Of a stretch of DNA of 64,000 nt, positions 43,408-52,602 are shown piece by piece. Source of the DNA: Fibrobacterota bacterium (GTDB lineage: Bacteria; Fibrobacterota; Fibrobacteria; UBA11236); contig CANIEU010000001.1 in assembly GCA_947466585.1 (NCBI GenBank), positions 236,414 through 300,413 of the forward strand, written 5' to 3'. The notes under the pieces are model-generated. The model did no database searches and was not told where the DNA came from. It saw only the letters and a program-made list of their open reading frames with translations. Each line of letters starts with the position of its first letter. Position 1 is the stretch's first letter. A program made the translations under genes and the position numbers.

Positions 43408-45038
43408 AGAAGAACGAGAACGGCTGCAAATACATCATCGTCACCGGCGGTGTGTTGTCGGGCCTGGGCAAGGGTATTGCGGCGGCCTCCATCGGCAATC
43501 TGCTTTCGGGACGCCTCAAGGTGGTGCCCGTGAAGTGCGACGGCTACCTCAACACCGATCCCGGCACCATGAACCCCATCGAGCACGGCGAAGTATTCGT
43601 GCTTGACGACGGCGGCGAAGTCGACATGGATTTCGGCCACTATGAACGTTTCATGGACGTGCACGCCAAGTTCCACTGGAACCTGACGATGGGCAAGGTG
43701 TTCAAAGACATTCTCGACAAGGAACGGCGCGGCGATTACCTCGGCAAAACCGTCCAGTTCCTGCCGCACGTCACCGACCGCATCAAGGAGTGGTTCCACG
43801 GTATCGCGCGCGAAGAAAAGGCCGACGTGCTCCTCATCGAAGTCGGCGGCACCGTCGGTGATTTGGAAAACCAGTTCTACCTCGAGGCCATCCGCCAGCT
43901 GAAGCGCGACGTGGGCCGCGACAACATCATCTACATCCACCTCACCTACGTGCCCGTGCCCGAAGGCGTGAACGAACAGAAGAGTAAGCCCACGCAAATG
44001 TCGGTGCGCCTCCTCAACGAAAAGGGCATCGAGCCCGACGTTATCATCGGCCGCTGCCCCGAATTGCTGACCCCGTCGATCAAGGAAAAGATCGGCTCGT
44101 ACTGCAACATTCCCGCCAGCCACGTGATCTCAGGTCCCGACGTGAAGACCGTTTACGAGATCCCGTTGATTTACGAGAAGGAAGGTCTACCCGCCATCCT
44201 CCACTCCATGCTCGGCATCTACTCACCGCCCGATCTGCGCCAGTGGGAAACCTGGGTGCGCAACATCAAGAAGAATCGCGTCAACCCCGAGCGCACGGTC
44301 ACCATCGCCCTGTGCGGCAAGTACACCGCACTGGAAGACTCTTATGCCTCGGTGGTGGAAGCGCTCACGCACGCGGGCGCGCACCACGACGTGCGCGTAG
44401 ACCTCAAATGGGTCGACACCGGCAAAATCAATTCGCCCGACGACGCGCGCGCTGCGCTCGCGGGCGTACAAGGCGTGATCGTGCCCGGCGGCTTCGGCCG
44501 TCGCGGCATCGAAGGCAAAATGCACGTGATCCGCTTCACGCGCGAAAACAATCTTCCCTACCTCGGCATCTGCTACGGCATGCAGTTGGCCGTGGTCGAA
44601 TTCGCGCGCAACGTGTGCGGCCTCGTCGGCGCGAACACCTCGGAAGTACGCGAAGAGGGCGTGCAGGTCGACCACCCCGTGATCGACATCCTCCCGGGCC
44701 AGGTCAACGTGTCCAACAAGGGCGGCACCATGCGTCTCGGCGGACACGACGTGGAACTCAAGGCCGGCAGCCGGGCCAGCGCGATTTACGGAGGCCAAAC
44801 CACCGTGCGCGAACGCTTCCGTCACCGCTACGAAGTGAACCCCGCCTACATCGAGCGTCTCGAAGCCAAGGGCCTCGTGTTCTCGGGAAAACATCCCGAA
44901 GAAAACATCATGCAGGTCATGGAGCTTCCCGGTCACAAATTCTTCATGGCCTGCCAGTTCCATCCCGAGCTCACGAGTAATCTGCGCCATCCCGCGCCGC
45001 TGTTCCACGAGCTCGTGAAGGCTGCCTTGGAGGTGTAG
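43404..45038 (+). CDS. pyrG: CTP synthase
   Basis: PyrG aminates UTP to CTP using glutamine. The 544 residues match the family: synthase domain with VTGGVLSGLGKGIAAASIGNLL and the conserved IEVGGTVGDLEN, then a class I glutaminase with nucleophile Cys390 in GICYGMQLAVVEFARN and the HPEL triad region near 519. The start overlaps the kdsB stop (ATGA). Neighbouring kdsB consumes CTP, a common gene pairing. Inverted repeat D follows the stop and may act as the terminator. Confidence 0.97.
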   Translation: MKKNENGCKYIIVTGGVLSGLGKGIAAASIGNLLSGRLKVVPVKCDGYLNTDPGTMNPIEHGEVFVLDDGGEVDMDFGHYERFMDVHAKFHWNLTMGKVFKDILDKERRGDYLGKTVQFLPHVTDRIKEWFHGIAREEKADVLLIEVGGTVGDLENQFYLEAIRQLKRDVGRDNIIYIHLTYVPVPEGVNEQKSKPTQMSVRLLNEKGIEPDVIIGRCPELLTPSIKEKIGSYCNIPASHVISGPDVKTVYEIPLIYEKEGLPAILHSMLGIYSPPDLRQWETWVRNIKKNRVNPERTVTIALCGKYTALEDSYASVVEALTHAGAHHDVRVDLKWVDTGKINSPDDARAALAGVQGVIVPGGFGRRGIEGKMHVIRFTRENNLPYLGICYGMQLAVVEFARNVCGLVGANTSEVREEGVQVDHPVIDILPGQVNVSNKGGTMRLGGHDVELKAGSRASAIYGGQTTVRERFRHRYEVNPAYIERLEAKGLVFSGKHPEENIMQVMELPGHKFFMACQFHPELTSNLRHPAPLFHELVKAALEV

Positions 45039-45055
45039 GACATGGATCAACACAG

Positions 45056-45123
45056 CATCACAACAGCACAACAATAAACGCAAGCAGTCCGTTACTGCCT
45101 TTTATTGTTGTGTTGCTGTGTTG
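45056..45123. repeat. Inverted repeat with tandem-word arms (locus D)
   Basis: 45056-45078 is complementary to 45101-45123 at 20 of 23 positions. The arms consist of ACAAC/CAACA-type words. The 22-nt loop holds GCAGT-CCGTT-ACTGC followed by CCTTTT next to the right arm, so the element contains a small terminator-like hairpin inside a long stem. Confidence 0.82.
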
Positions 45124-45143
45124 TCTTATTGTTTTCATCCCCC

Positions 45144-45159
45144 TGTGATCCCCGTCACA
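45144..45159. promoter_or_regulatory. CRP/FNR-type operator upstream of the ComEA-like gene
   Basis: TGTGA-TCCCCG-TCACA is a perfect match to the TGTGA-N6-TCACA consensus of CRP/FNR-family regulators. It lies about 110 bp before the ComEA-like gene. CRP control of competence genes is established in gammaproteobacteria; here the regulator is unknown and not in the window. Confidence 0.5.
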
Positions 45160-45267
45160 CCGTTCGCTCGTCCGCAATCCCGTTTCCCCGAAAATCGAAG
45201 ATTCGCCGGTTTTTGCGTTTGACCGCCGTCACAAGGGTTTTTCGCCGTCCGGATTACTTTCCGGAAC

Positions 45268-45936
45268 ATGCTCCAAAACATTCGCTCCCGCTTGCGTCTC
45301 CCGGTTCTTACCGCCTCCGAAAAATTTGCGCTCCTCACCTTGATTCTCCTGCTCGGCGGCGGCGGCGCCTTGCGGGCCTGGGAGCATGCGGGTGTTCGCA
45401 TCGGGCCGGTGCGCGATTGGGAAACCTTGCGGCAACTCGTGATCCGTGCCCGCTCCGACTTGAAGAAAGCGGGAGGAGAGGTCGATGTGGCCTGCGCAGA
45501 CGAAGCTGTGGCGGGTTTCTCCGACACGCGCGCCCCGTCCGCATTGGCATCCGGACCTGAATCTGGATCTGAATCCGGACCCGATATCCTGTCCGCAGGC
45601 TTCGGAGGATTCGGTGCGGGAAGAAGCAAGGCGCGCGGCACAGGGGCTGCGGGAGATTCCCGCAAAAAAGCCCCCGCACGCCCTGTAGACCTCAATACTG
45701 CGGGAGAAAAAGCTCTGCTCGGGTTGCCAGGCGTCGGCCCCTCCACGGCCAAGGCCATCCTCGCCTACCGCGCCGCGCACGGGAAGTTTCGGTCGGTGGA
45801 CGATCTCCTTCAGGTCAAGGGAATCGGACCGAAAAAACTGGAAAGTTTGCGCCCCTTCGCGCTTGCCGAACAAGCTCCGGCAGCGCCTGCGGAGAAAACC
45901 GAACCCCAGACCGTGCCCCGGGAGATTCCGCCCTAA
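45268..45936 (+). CDS. ComEA-like helix-hairpin-helix DNA-binding protein
   Basis: The 222-residue protein has one N-terminal transmembrane segment (about residues 20-38), a long flexible linker with PESGSESGPD-type repeats, and a C-terminal HhH module: PVDLNTAGEKALLGLPGVG, then ILAYRAAHGKFRSVDDLLQV and KGIGPKKLESL. ComEA proteins bind incoming double-stranded DNA in the periplasm or on the membrane during natural transformation. The ATG is preceded by TACTTT at 7 nt with no Shine-Dalgarno. PilM-like and PilN-like genes follow, and a CRP-type operator lies upstream. Some HhH proteins of this shape have other roles, so competence remains an inference. Confidence 0.8.
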   Translation: MLQNIRSRLRLPVLTASEKFALLTLILLLGGGGALRAWEHAGVRIGPVRDWETLRQLVIRARSDLKKAGGEVDVACADEAVAGFSDTRAPSALASGPESGSESGPDILSAGFGGFGAGRSKARGTGAAGDSRKKAPARPVDLNTAGEKALLGLPGVGPSTAKAILAYRAAHGKFRSVDDLLQVKGIGPKKLESLRPFALAEQAPAAPAEKTEPQTVPREIPP

Positions 45937-45990
45937 CTTCAAATCCACCCGGTCCTTTTCTTTCCACCTTCCGTACCCCTCAGGGATTAG

Positions 45991-46003
45991 TAAAATTCCC
46001 TGA
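45991..46003 (+). promoter_or_regulatory. -10 element for a leaderless pilM-like start
   Basis: TAAAAT (45991-45996) ends 7 nt before the ATG at 46004, and no Shine-Dalgarno is present. The -35 region (TTCCGT at 16 nt) is weak. Confidence 0.4.
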
Positions 46004-46957
46004 ATGGGGAAAAAACCGTCGACAGTGGCCGCTATCGAGATCAGGCCGTCTTGCCTGAAATTCGTGGAAATGCCCCGAAACGAGCGGCGCGTGCTCTCCG
46101 CAGGGGTATTCCCGCTTGAACCTGGACGTTGGCGCGACCGCGAACACCTCGTCGCACAGGTGCGTTCTGCCTTGGACACGACGGCTTTGGGCAACGTAGT
46201 GCGCCTGATCGCCTGTGTGCCCCTCGGTCATGCCTTCCTCCGCGTGGTGGATGTCCCCCCCGATGTCAACGCCCATGACCATGTCGCCTGGGAGTTGTCG
46301 AAGTACCTCGCCCGTCCGCTGGAAGAATATGCCTGCGACTTTCAGGCGGAAGCTGCGGCACCCGAATTTGAGTCCATGGAACCGGAAGCCCGTCGCTACC
46401 TCGCCGCTGCCTTCCGCCGCGCGGAAACCATCACCCTCCGCGAGACCCTCGAGCATGCGACGGGTCTCGCGCTCACCGCGCTAGACATCGATGCCGCCGC
46501 CGTGGTGAACACCTTCACCTTCGCACATCCCGAGTTTTTGGGTGAGCGCGTGATCATTCTGAACGCGAACACGGAAGCCACGACAGTGGTGCGAACGCAT
46601 CAAGGCACCTTCCAAGGCGCAGTGGTGCGCCGCGACGCCGGCAATGCCCTGCGCTCGGACGCCGAAGCCCAGGAGCGCGCCGAAGGCCTGCTGCGCTGCG
46701 CGCGGGGCATCTCGGAAAGCCTCGCCGACGCGACGCAAGGTTGGAACGCGCCCGACCGCGTCTTCCTCTGCGGCGACCTCGCCGTGGACGCCGACTTCAA
46801 GGAACTGTTGCGCACCCGGCTTCCGGCCGGCTTCAGCCTGCTCAATCCGTACCGCAACATGCCCGGGCCCGATCCGGCGGATTCTCCGGGAGCCTATCCC
46901 GGCGCCCTCTTCGCCGCGACCACCGGCATCGCGCTGCGCATGGCGGAGGAGTTCTGA
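46004..46957 (+). CDS. PilM-like actin-fold assembly protein
   Basis: The 317-residue protein resembles PilM/GspL cytoplasmic domains of type IV pilus and type II secretion machines: VAAIEIRPSCLKFVEM as the first phosphate-binding strand, WELSKYLARPLEEYACDFQ, LTALDIDAAAVVNTF, and a C-terminal FAATTGIALRMAEEF close to the usual GLALR ending. PilM binds the N-terminal tail of PilN at the inner membrane. Its stop overlaps the start of the PilN-like gene (TGATG). No PilO, PilP, PilQ, ATPase or pilin gene is in the window. Confidence 0.75.
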   Translation: MGKKPSTVAAIEIRPSCLKFVEMPRNERRVLSAGVFPLEPGRWRDREHLVAQVRSALDTTALGNVVRLIACVPLGHAFLRVVDVPPDVNAHDHVAWELSKYLARPLEEYACDFQAEAAAPEFESMEPEARRYLAAAFRRAETITLRETLEHATGLALTALDIDAAAVVNTFTFAHPEFLGERVIILNANTEATTVVRTHQGTFQGAVVRRDAGNALRSDAEAQERAEGLLRCARGISESLADATQGWNAPDRVFLCGDLAVDADFKELLRTRLPAGFSLLNPYRNMPGPDPADSPGAYPGALFAATTGIALRMAEEF

Positions 46958-47895
46958 TGCTGCGCCTCAACCTGTTGCGGGAGCTTTCGGGCAATTCCCA
47001 AGGCACCCTGCCGCCACCGCCCTATTCGGGACTACTGCGTCGCATGCTCACGGCGCTGCTCGGCCTGCTATTGGCCGGCGCTTTGCTCACCTTTGTCGCG
47101 CAACCCAAGTGGCTGCATTTTCCGGGTACTCCGCTGTCACCGCTTTACCCGATCTTCCCCGCCGAGCGCGCCAAGGTCGCAGAGGCCCTCGAAGTCGCGC
47201 GGCAGGACTCCGTGCGCCGTGTGGAGGCTTTGCAATCCGAGGCCTCGCGCCGCGTGGCCGTCGAACAAGAACAGGTCGGTGCCTGGCTCGACCAACTGGA
47301 AACCGTGCTCCCCGCCGCACGAACGAATCCGACACATACCTTCACGCTTACGTCCTTCACCGCGCCGGGGTCGTTCGTGCTGCGCGGAACCGCCGTTTCT
47401 GCTGAAGCCCTGAGCGCCCTGCAGGAGTCCTTGATTTTATTCCCCGGCATGGATTTGCGCCAAAGCGTAGGGGACGCGACGGAGGAATCGGGCCCACAAG
47501 AAGCACTGCCTGCAGGCGTGCGAAAAGCTTCCGGAATCCCGTTCCTTTTTGAGGGAACCGTGAACCTCGCACCATCCGACTCCACACCCCCCAAAAACCG
47601 GGTACTCTCCGCGGAGATGCTCGATACCGAACTGGAGGAAATGATCCGGTCGGCATCCTCCGTGGGCATCACGCTCACCCCGCCCCAAGCGGGAGCGGTG
47701 AGCCGAACCGGGGTGCTGCGCCTGCATCCCTTCCGCCTGTCAGGAACATGTGATTCCGCAGGATTTTCGGCGGTCTCCCAATGGCTCGCCGCCGAGCGTG
47801 AACGCGCCTCCTCCTTTGGAATCCAGCGTCTGGTGCTCTCGCAACGCGACGCACGGCGATTGGTTTTTTTAGACATATTGGCATTCACACGGTGA
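46957..47895 (+). CDS. PilN/PilO-like single-pass inner-membrane protein
   Basis: The 312-residue protein begins MLRLNLLRELSG, similar to the conserved N-terminal motif by which PilN binds PilM. One transmembrane helix (about 30-48) follows, then a coiled coil (about 70-115) and two periplasmic globular regions. It is longer than a typical PilN of about 200 residues, and the second half could correspond to a PilO-like ferredoxin fold. GGAGGA precedes the ATG, which overlaps the pilM-like stop. The track ORF beginning at 46741 is a frame extension. Assignment rests on context and the N-terminus. Confidence 0.6.
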   Translation: MLRLNLLRELSGNSQGTLPPPPYSGLLRRMLTALLGLLLAGALLTFVAQPKWLHFPGTPLSPLYPIFPAERAKVAEALEVARQDSVRRVEALQSEASRRVAVEQEQVGAWLDQLETVLPAARTNPTHTFTLTSFTAPGSFVLRGTAVSAEALSALQESLILFPGMDLRQSVGDATEESGPQEALPAGVRKASGIPFLFEGTVNLAPSDSTPPKNRVLSAEMLDTELEEMIRSASSVGITLTPPQAGAVSRTGVLRLHPFRLSGTCDSAGFSAVSQWLAAERERASSFGIQRLVLSQRDARRLVFLDILAFTR

Positions 47896-47995
47896 TTTTT
47901 AAAGGCCCAAAGAGGCCGGGTTTATATTTTCCGGCGTTGCGACTTCACGGAATTCTTCGGAAGTTTGCGATGCCTAGAACCTCTTCGAACCAAGT

Positions 47996-49045
47996 ATGAA
48001 ACCTTTCTTTCCGGCCCTCGTTTTGTGCGCCCTTGTCGCGCATGCCTCTGCGGCCCAAGGACAGTCACAGGCTCAAAAACAGGTTCCGCCGGTTCCGAAA
48101 CCCGTCTCCACTGCAACATCTTCGGCAACTGCACCCGCCGCCGCCATCCCCGCCACCACGACTTCCACCGGCACACCCGCAGCATCCCCAACCACTCCGG
48201 CCCCTGTTTCCGGATCGGCCGCACAAAACGAATCCTACCTCGAGTGGGAACGCCAGCACAACGAGTGGAAGAAAAGCTATGCCGCGTGGCAAGGCCGCTA
48301 CAACCATTGGGTCGAAGAACAAGCACGACTGGATGACGGATTTCTTTTCAGCATCGGACTCGGCCCTTCTCCCACCCGCATCGACACACGCTTCTCAGGC
48401 GGAGACGTCAAAAATTTCCCCGCCCGCCCGCCCTTTCCCAACGTCAATTTCCGCGGCATGGGCGCGAGTTTCGATTTGCGAATGGGATGGCTGGTGGAAA
48501 ACGACCCCTACCTCAATGACTACTGGTACGGTGACGACGAACTGCACGATCAACTCTATCTGACGTTCGACTTGCTCACGCGTTCTTCGCCCTATCCCCA
48601 GCTGCGCTTCGCCAAAAACGACACGGCCAATACCGGAACCTTTTTCCAGCCCTACTACATGCTCGATCTCGTTGCGGGCGTGGGCATGACCTACCTGGTT
48701 TACCCATACCGCACCTCCATCAGCACCACGATCGGATTCGGACTGCTGGGCATCCAAGGCAAAGACCAAAGCGTGCGCACCGACATCGGCCCGGCCCTCA
48801 ATTTGCGCATCGGGCAGGAGTGGGCGCTCCGCGAAAACTGGCGCTCTGGATTCGCGATCAACTACGGCTACGTGCAGTCGATCAATCCCCGCAAGGTCTC
48901 CGCCACGGAAGAGAGCTATCAGGAAAACTACAGCTCCCATCTCTTTTCCATTCAGTGGATCAACAGCTTCACGCCGCCGAAGTATCGCCGCGGCATTCCG
49001 CCGTCGCGCCCGCAGCAGTACAATCCCGCGCCGCCTACGCGATAA
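47996..49045 (+). CDS. Predicted outer-membrane or surface protein with a Pro/Thr/Ala linker
   Basis: The 349-residue protein has a signal peptide (MKPFFPALVLCALVAHASAA), a low-complexity Pro/Thr/Ala-rich stretch (about 30-78), a charged helix (YLEWERQHNEWKKSYAAWQ), and a C-terminal part of alternating strands (FLFSIGLGPSPTR, LDLVAGVGMTYLVYPY, TISTTIGFGLLGIQG), consistent with a small beta barrel. The function is not recognised. It follows the PilN-like gene by 100 bases and might belong to the same machine, but there is no secretin-type motif. Confidence 0.7.
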   Translation: MKPFFPALVLCALVAHASAAQGQSQAQKQVPPVPKPVSTATSSATAPAAAIPATTTSTGTPAASPTTPAPVSGSAAQNESYLEWERQHNEWKKSYAAWQGRYNHWVEEQARLDDGFLFSIGLGPSPTRIDTRFSGGDVKNFPARPPFPNVNFRGMGASFDLRMGWLVENDPYLNDYWYGDDELHDQLYLTFDLLTRSSPYPQLRFAKNDTANTGTFFQPYYMLDLVAGVGMTYLVYPYRTSISTTIGFGLLGIQGKDQSVRTDIGPALNLRIGQEWALRENWRSGFAINYGYVQSINPRKVSATEESYQENYSSHLFSIQWINSFTPPKYRRGIPPSRPQQYNPAPPTR

Positions 49046-49089
49046 TTCATGACGGAGTAGGCCTCCGCATTGTTTCGTAATTTTCCCCT

Positions 49090-49641
49090 ATGTCTCTTTC
49101 GCTCACGGGTGGAGCCTTCAACGGCATGGCGCTTAAAACGCCGACCGGAATGAACCTCACGCGCCCGACCTCCGGCAAGGTGCGCCAAGCCCTCTTCAAC
49201 GTGCTGCGTGGGGCTTTCGAGGACGGTGACTTTCTCGACCTCTTTGCCGGCTCCGGCGCCGTGGGTCTCGAGGCTTTGAGTCGCGGCGCCCGCCGCGCCG
49301 TGCTGGTCGAAAACCACCCCGCCGCCTTGCGCGTACTCGAAGCGAACTGCCGCCTGCTGCTCTCGCGGGGAGCAGACCCGGATGCCTTGGAGTGGACGAA
49401 GCGCGAAGCCCGCGCCTATTGCAAAGCTGCAGCTGCGGCGGGTACGCGCTTCGCGGTGGTCTTCGCCGATCCGCCTTTCGATCAGGATTTTACGGGGCTT
49501 TGGGATGCCATGCGCCCTCTGGTCGCGTCCAATGGCATCGGAATCGTCCAATTCCCCTCGCGTACCCCCCCGGATTTCGCGCCGCAGGCGGATCGCCTCC
49601 TCGAATACGGTGAGTCTACTCTAGCGATCTTCAGGGTATAG
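49090..49641 (+). CDS. rsmD: 16S rRNA (guanine(966)-N2)-methyltransferase RsmD
   Basis: RsmD methylates G966 of 16S rRNA using S-adenosylmethionine. The 183 residues have the substrate strand RPTSGKVRQALFNVL, SAM-binding DLFAGSGAVGLEALSRGA and the catalytic DPPF in FADPPFDQDF. TAATTT ends 6 nt before the ATG with TCCCCT between, so the start is probably leaderless. coaD lies 108 bases downstream, a gene pair conserved in many bacteria. Confidence 0.93.
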   Translation: MSLSLTGGAFNGMALKTPTGMNLTRPTSGKVRQALFNVLRGAFEDGDFLDLFAGSGAVGLEALSRGARRAVLVENHPAALRVLEANCRLLLSRGADPDALEWTKREARAYCKAAAAAGTRFAVVFADPPFDQDFTGLWDAMRPLVASNGIGIVQFPSRTPPDFAPQADRLLEYGESTLAIFRV

Positions 49642-49749
49642 GGCGGACTTGAGCCCCGAAGGGGCGCCGCCGCGCAAGGGGGTATTCCGCGTTGCTAGCT
49701 TAATGCTCCCTGTTTCTTCCTGGCAGACCGCCCGTTTTCGGAGATTCCC

Positions 49750-50244
49750 TTGGCTCGAGCCCTGTACCCCGGCACTTTCGACCCCATCACCAATGGGCAC
49801 CTCGACATCATCCGTCGAGGGGCGCAATTGTTCGAATCGGTGGACGTCGTGGTTGCGGTCAACGCCCGCAAGGCGAACCTGTTTTCCATCGACGAGCGGG
49901 TCGACATGATCCGGGCCTGTACCCGCGACCTGCCCAACGTAACCGTGCTTTCCCACGCCGGGCTCATGGTCGAATGTCTCCGGGAACGCAAAGCCCAGGT
50001 TCTGCTGCGCGGCTTGCGCGCCGTCAGCGACTTCGAGCATGAATTTCAAATGGCACTGATGAACAAAAAGCTCGATCCCGGCTGCGAGACCATGTATCTC
50101 ATGCCTTCCGAGCAATACACCTATCTTGCGTCCAGTCTGGTACGCGAACTCGCCGCGCTCGGAGCCGACATCTCCGAGTTCGTCCCGCCCGAAATCGAAA
50201 CCGTTTTGCGCCGCAAACTCTCCGGGGGAAAAAGGACACCGTGA
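49750..50244 (+). CDS. coaD: Phosphopantetheine adenylyltransferase CoaD
   Basis: CoaD makes dephospho-CoA from 4'-phosphopantetheine and ATP. The 164 residues start at a TTG codon: LARALYPGTFDPITNGHLDII carries the TNGH nucleotidyltransferase motif close to the N-terminus, leaving no room for another start, and GGAG lies about 6 nt upstream. EQYTYLASSLVREL is the usual C-terminal motif. The stop overlaps the GTG of the rhomboid gene (GTGA). Confidence 0.95.
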   Translation: MARALYPGTFDPITNGHLDIIRRGAQLFESVDVVVAVNARKANLFSIDERVDMIRACTRDLPNVTVLSHAGLMVECLRERKAQVLLRGLRAVSDFEHEFQMALMNKKLDPGCETMYLMPSEQYTYLASSLVRELAALGADISEFVPPEIETVLRRKLSGGKRTP

Positions 50245-51083
50245 ATTCCCGCTTTGGCTCCAGCTCCATGCCCGCATCCGTCCGTGCACTTTTGATGATC
50301 AATGTGGGAATCTACCTCGTGGATTTCCTCACCCACGGGACCCTGCTCACTCCCTGGCTCGAACTCAATCAAAGAGCCGTACTCTCCGATCATCAAGTTT
50401 GGCGCGTCTTCACCTACATGTTCGTGCACAGCACGTTCAGCTTCACGCACACCCTCTTCAACATGCTCATGTTGTGGATGTTCGGCGTTCCCGTTGCCCG
50501 GGAAATGGGCGAGGCCGGGTTTCTGAGACTCTATCTGCTTTCGGGTCTCTTCGCGGGCGCATGCTCCCTCGTGTTTTACGGGTTCACCGGTAACCCGGTA
50601 TCAATCGTCGGCGCATCGGGAGCGATCTTCGCCTTGATGGTGGCCTTCGCGCGGTTTTTCCCCGATCAGCAGATGCTGATGTTCTTCATCTTTCCCGTTC
50701 CGGTGCGCTATGCGGTCATCATCATCGGTGCCATCGAGCTGTTGCTGATCGGCGCCGCCGACAACATCGCCCACATCGCCCACCTCGGCGGTGCAGCCTT
50801 CGGTTGGGCCTACCTGCAATGGTTCTGGGCACCCTCACGCGGCGGGTTCCTGGCGCAGTGGAAGCAGCGCCGCAACCGCAATCGTTGGGAAAAGGCCATG
50901 CGCGACGGGCAAAAGCTGCGCGAGGCCATGGACGAGATCGATCCCATCCTCCGCAAGATCGGAACGCAGGGTATCGAATCGCTCACACGCGCCGAACGCA
51001 AGCAGCTCGATCAAGTGAGCGAGATGAAGAAGAAGCTGCACGGCGGCGACCTGCCGATCAGCGAGTATTACAAGAACCGATAG
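50241..51083 (+). CDS. Rhomboid-family intramembrane serine protease
   Basis: The 280-residue protein has six transmembrane segments. The catalytic Ser is in GASGAIF (Ser126) and the His in AHIAHLGGAAFGWAY (His181), with the oxyanion Asn region HTLFNML (about 70-76). A hydrophilic C-terminal tail of about 80 residues (WKQRRNRNRWEKAMRDG) is cytoplasmic. The substrate is unknown. The GTG start overlaps the coaD stop, so it is translated from the same message. It ends 4 bases before the convergent sigma-54 regulator gene. Confidence 0.92.
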   Translation: MNSRFGSSSMPASVRALLMINVGIYLVDFLTHGTLLTPWLELNQRAVLSDHQVWRVFTYMFVHSTFSFTHTLFNMLMLWMFGVPVAREMGEAGFLRLYLLSGLFAGACSLVFYGFTGNPVSIVGASGAIFALMVAFARFFPDQQMLMFFIFPVPVRYAVIIIGAIELLLIGAADNIAHIAHLGGAAFGWAYLQWFWAPSRGGFLAQWKQRRNRNRWEKAMRDGQKLREAMDEIDPILRKIGTQGIESLTRAERKQLDQVSEMKKKLHGGDLPISEYYKNR

Positions 51084-51087
51084 CGCG

Positions 51088-52197
<1,110 letters not shown>

Positions 52198-52602
52198 GGG
52201 TACCTCGGGGTGTGCGCTTGTTACCGCGCGACTCCATGGATGATTCCAAATCCGGAACCCGATAATCGAGAACCGAAATCGGCAAAACCTTGTCGCGTGC
52301 TCCCATGCGGAGCGCCACCCGCAACCGCCTCTAGGAAAAAGCGTGCCGTCGAAGCGTACCGCCCTCTCCATCAAAAAATCACACTACATCAGCCCACTTG
52401 CGCAAAAAATGGACAGCTGCCATGGCAAAGCGCGCACGGCTGTTCTCGTCTTCCGCTTTTTTTGAAGCCACAACGGGTCCCCTCCCCTCCCTTACTCCCG
52501 GACAGCCCCGTTCTCGGGCTGCCGTGAGGGTATTCCGAGCCCGGATTCACGGGGGAATGGCTAAATTTCTGCACTTCAAATCGCCTTTTACGGGAAAACC
52601 GC
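52198..52602 (+). other. Intergenic region and structured leader of ileS
   Basis: The first half belongs to the upstream region of the minus-strand sigma-54 regulator and holds no gene. Two adjacent hairpins lie before ileS: CAGCCC/GGGCTG at 52503-52521, and a compound hairpin at 52522-52552 with CCGTGA/TCACGG outside and TCCG/CGGA inside. No T-box consensus or T-run was found. CTAAATTT at 52561 could be a -10. Confidence 0.45.

Larger units (their letters stand above)
45039..45267. other. Intergenic region between pyrG and the ComEA-like gene
   Basis: It holds inverted repeat D (45056-45123) and a CRP/FNR-type palindrome (45144-45159). A TACTTT box ends 7 nt before the next ATG. No gene was found. 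Confidence 0.6.
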
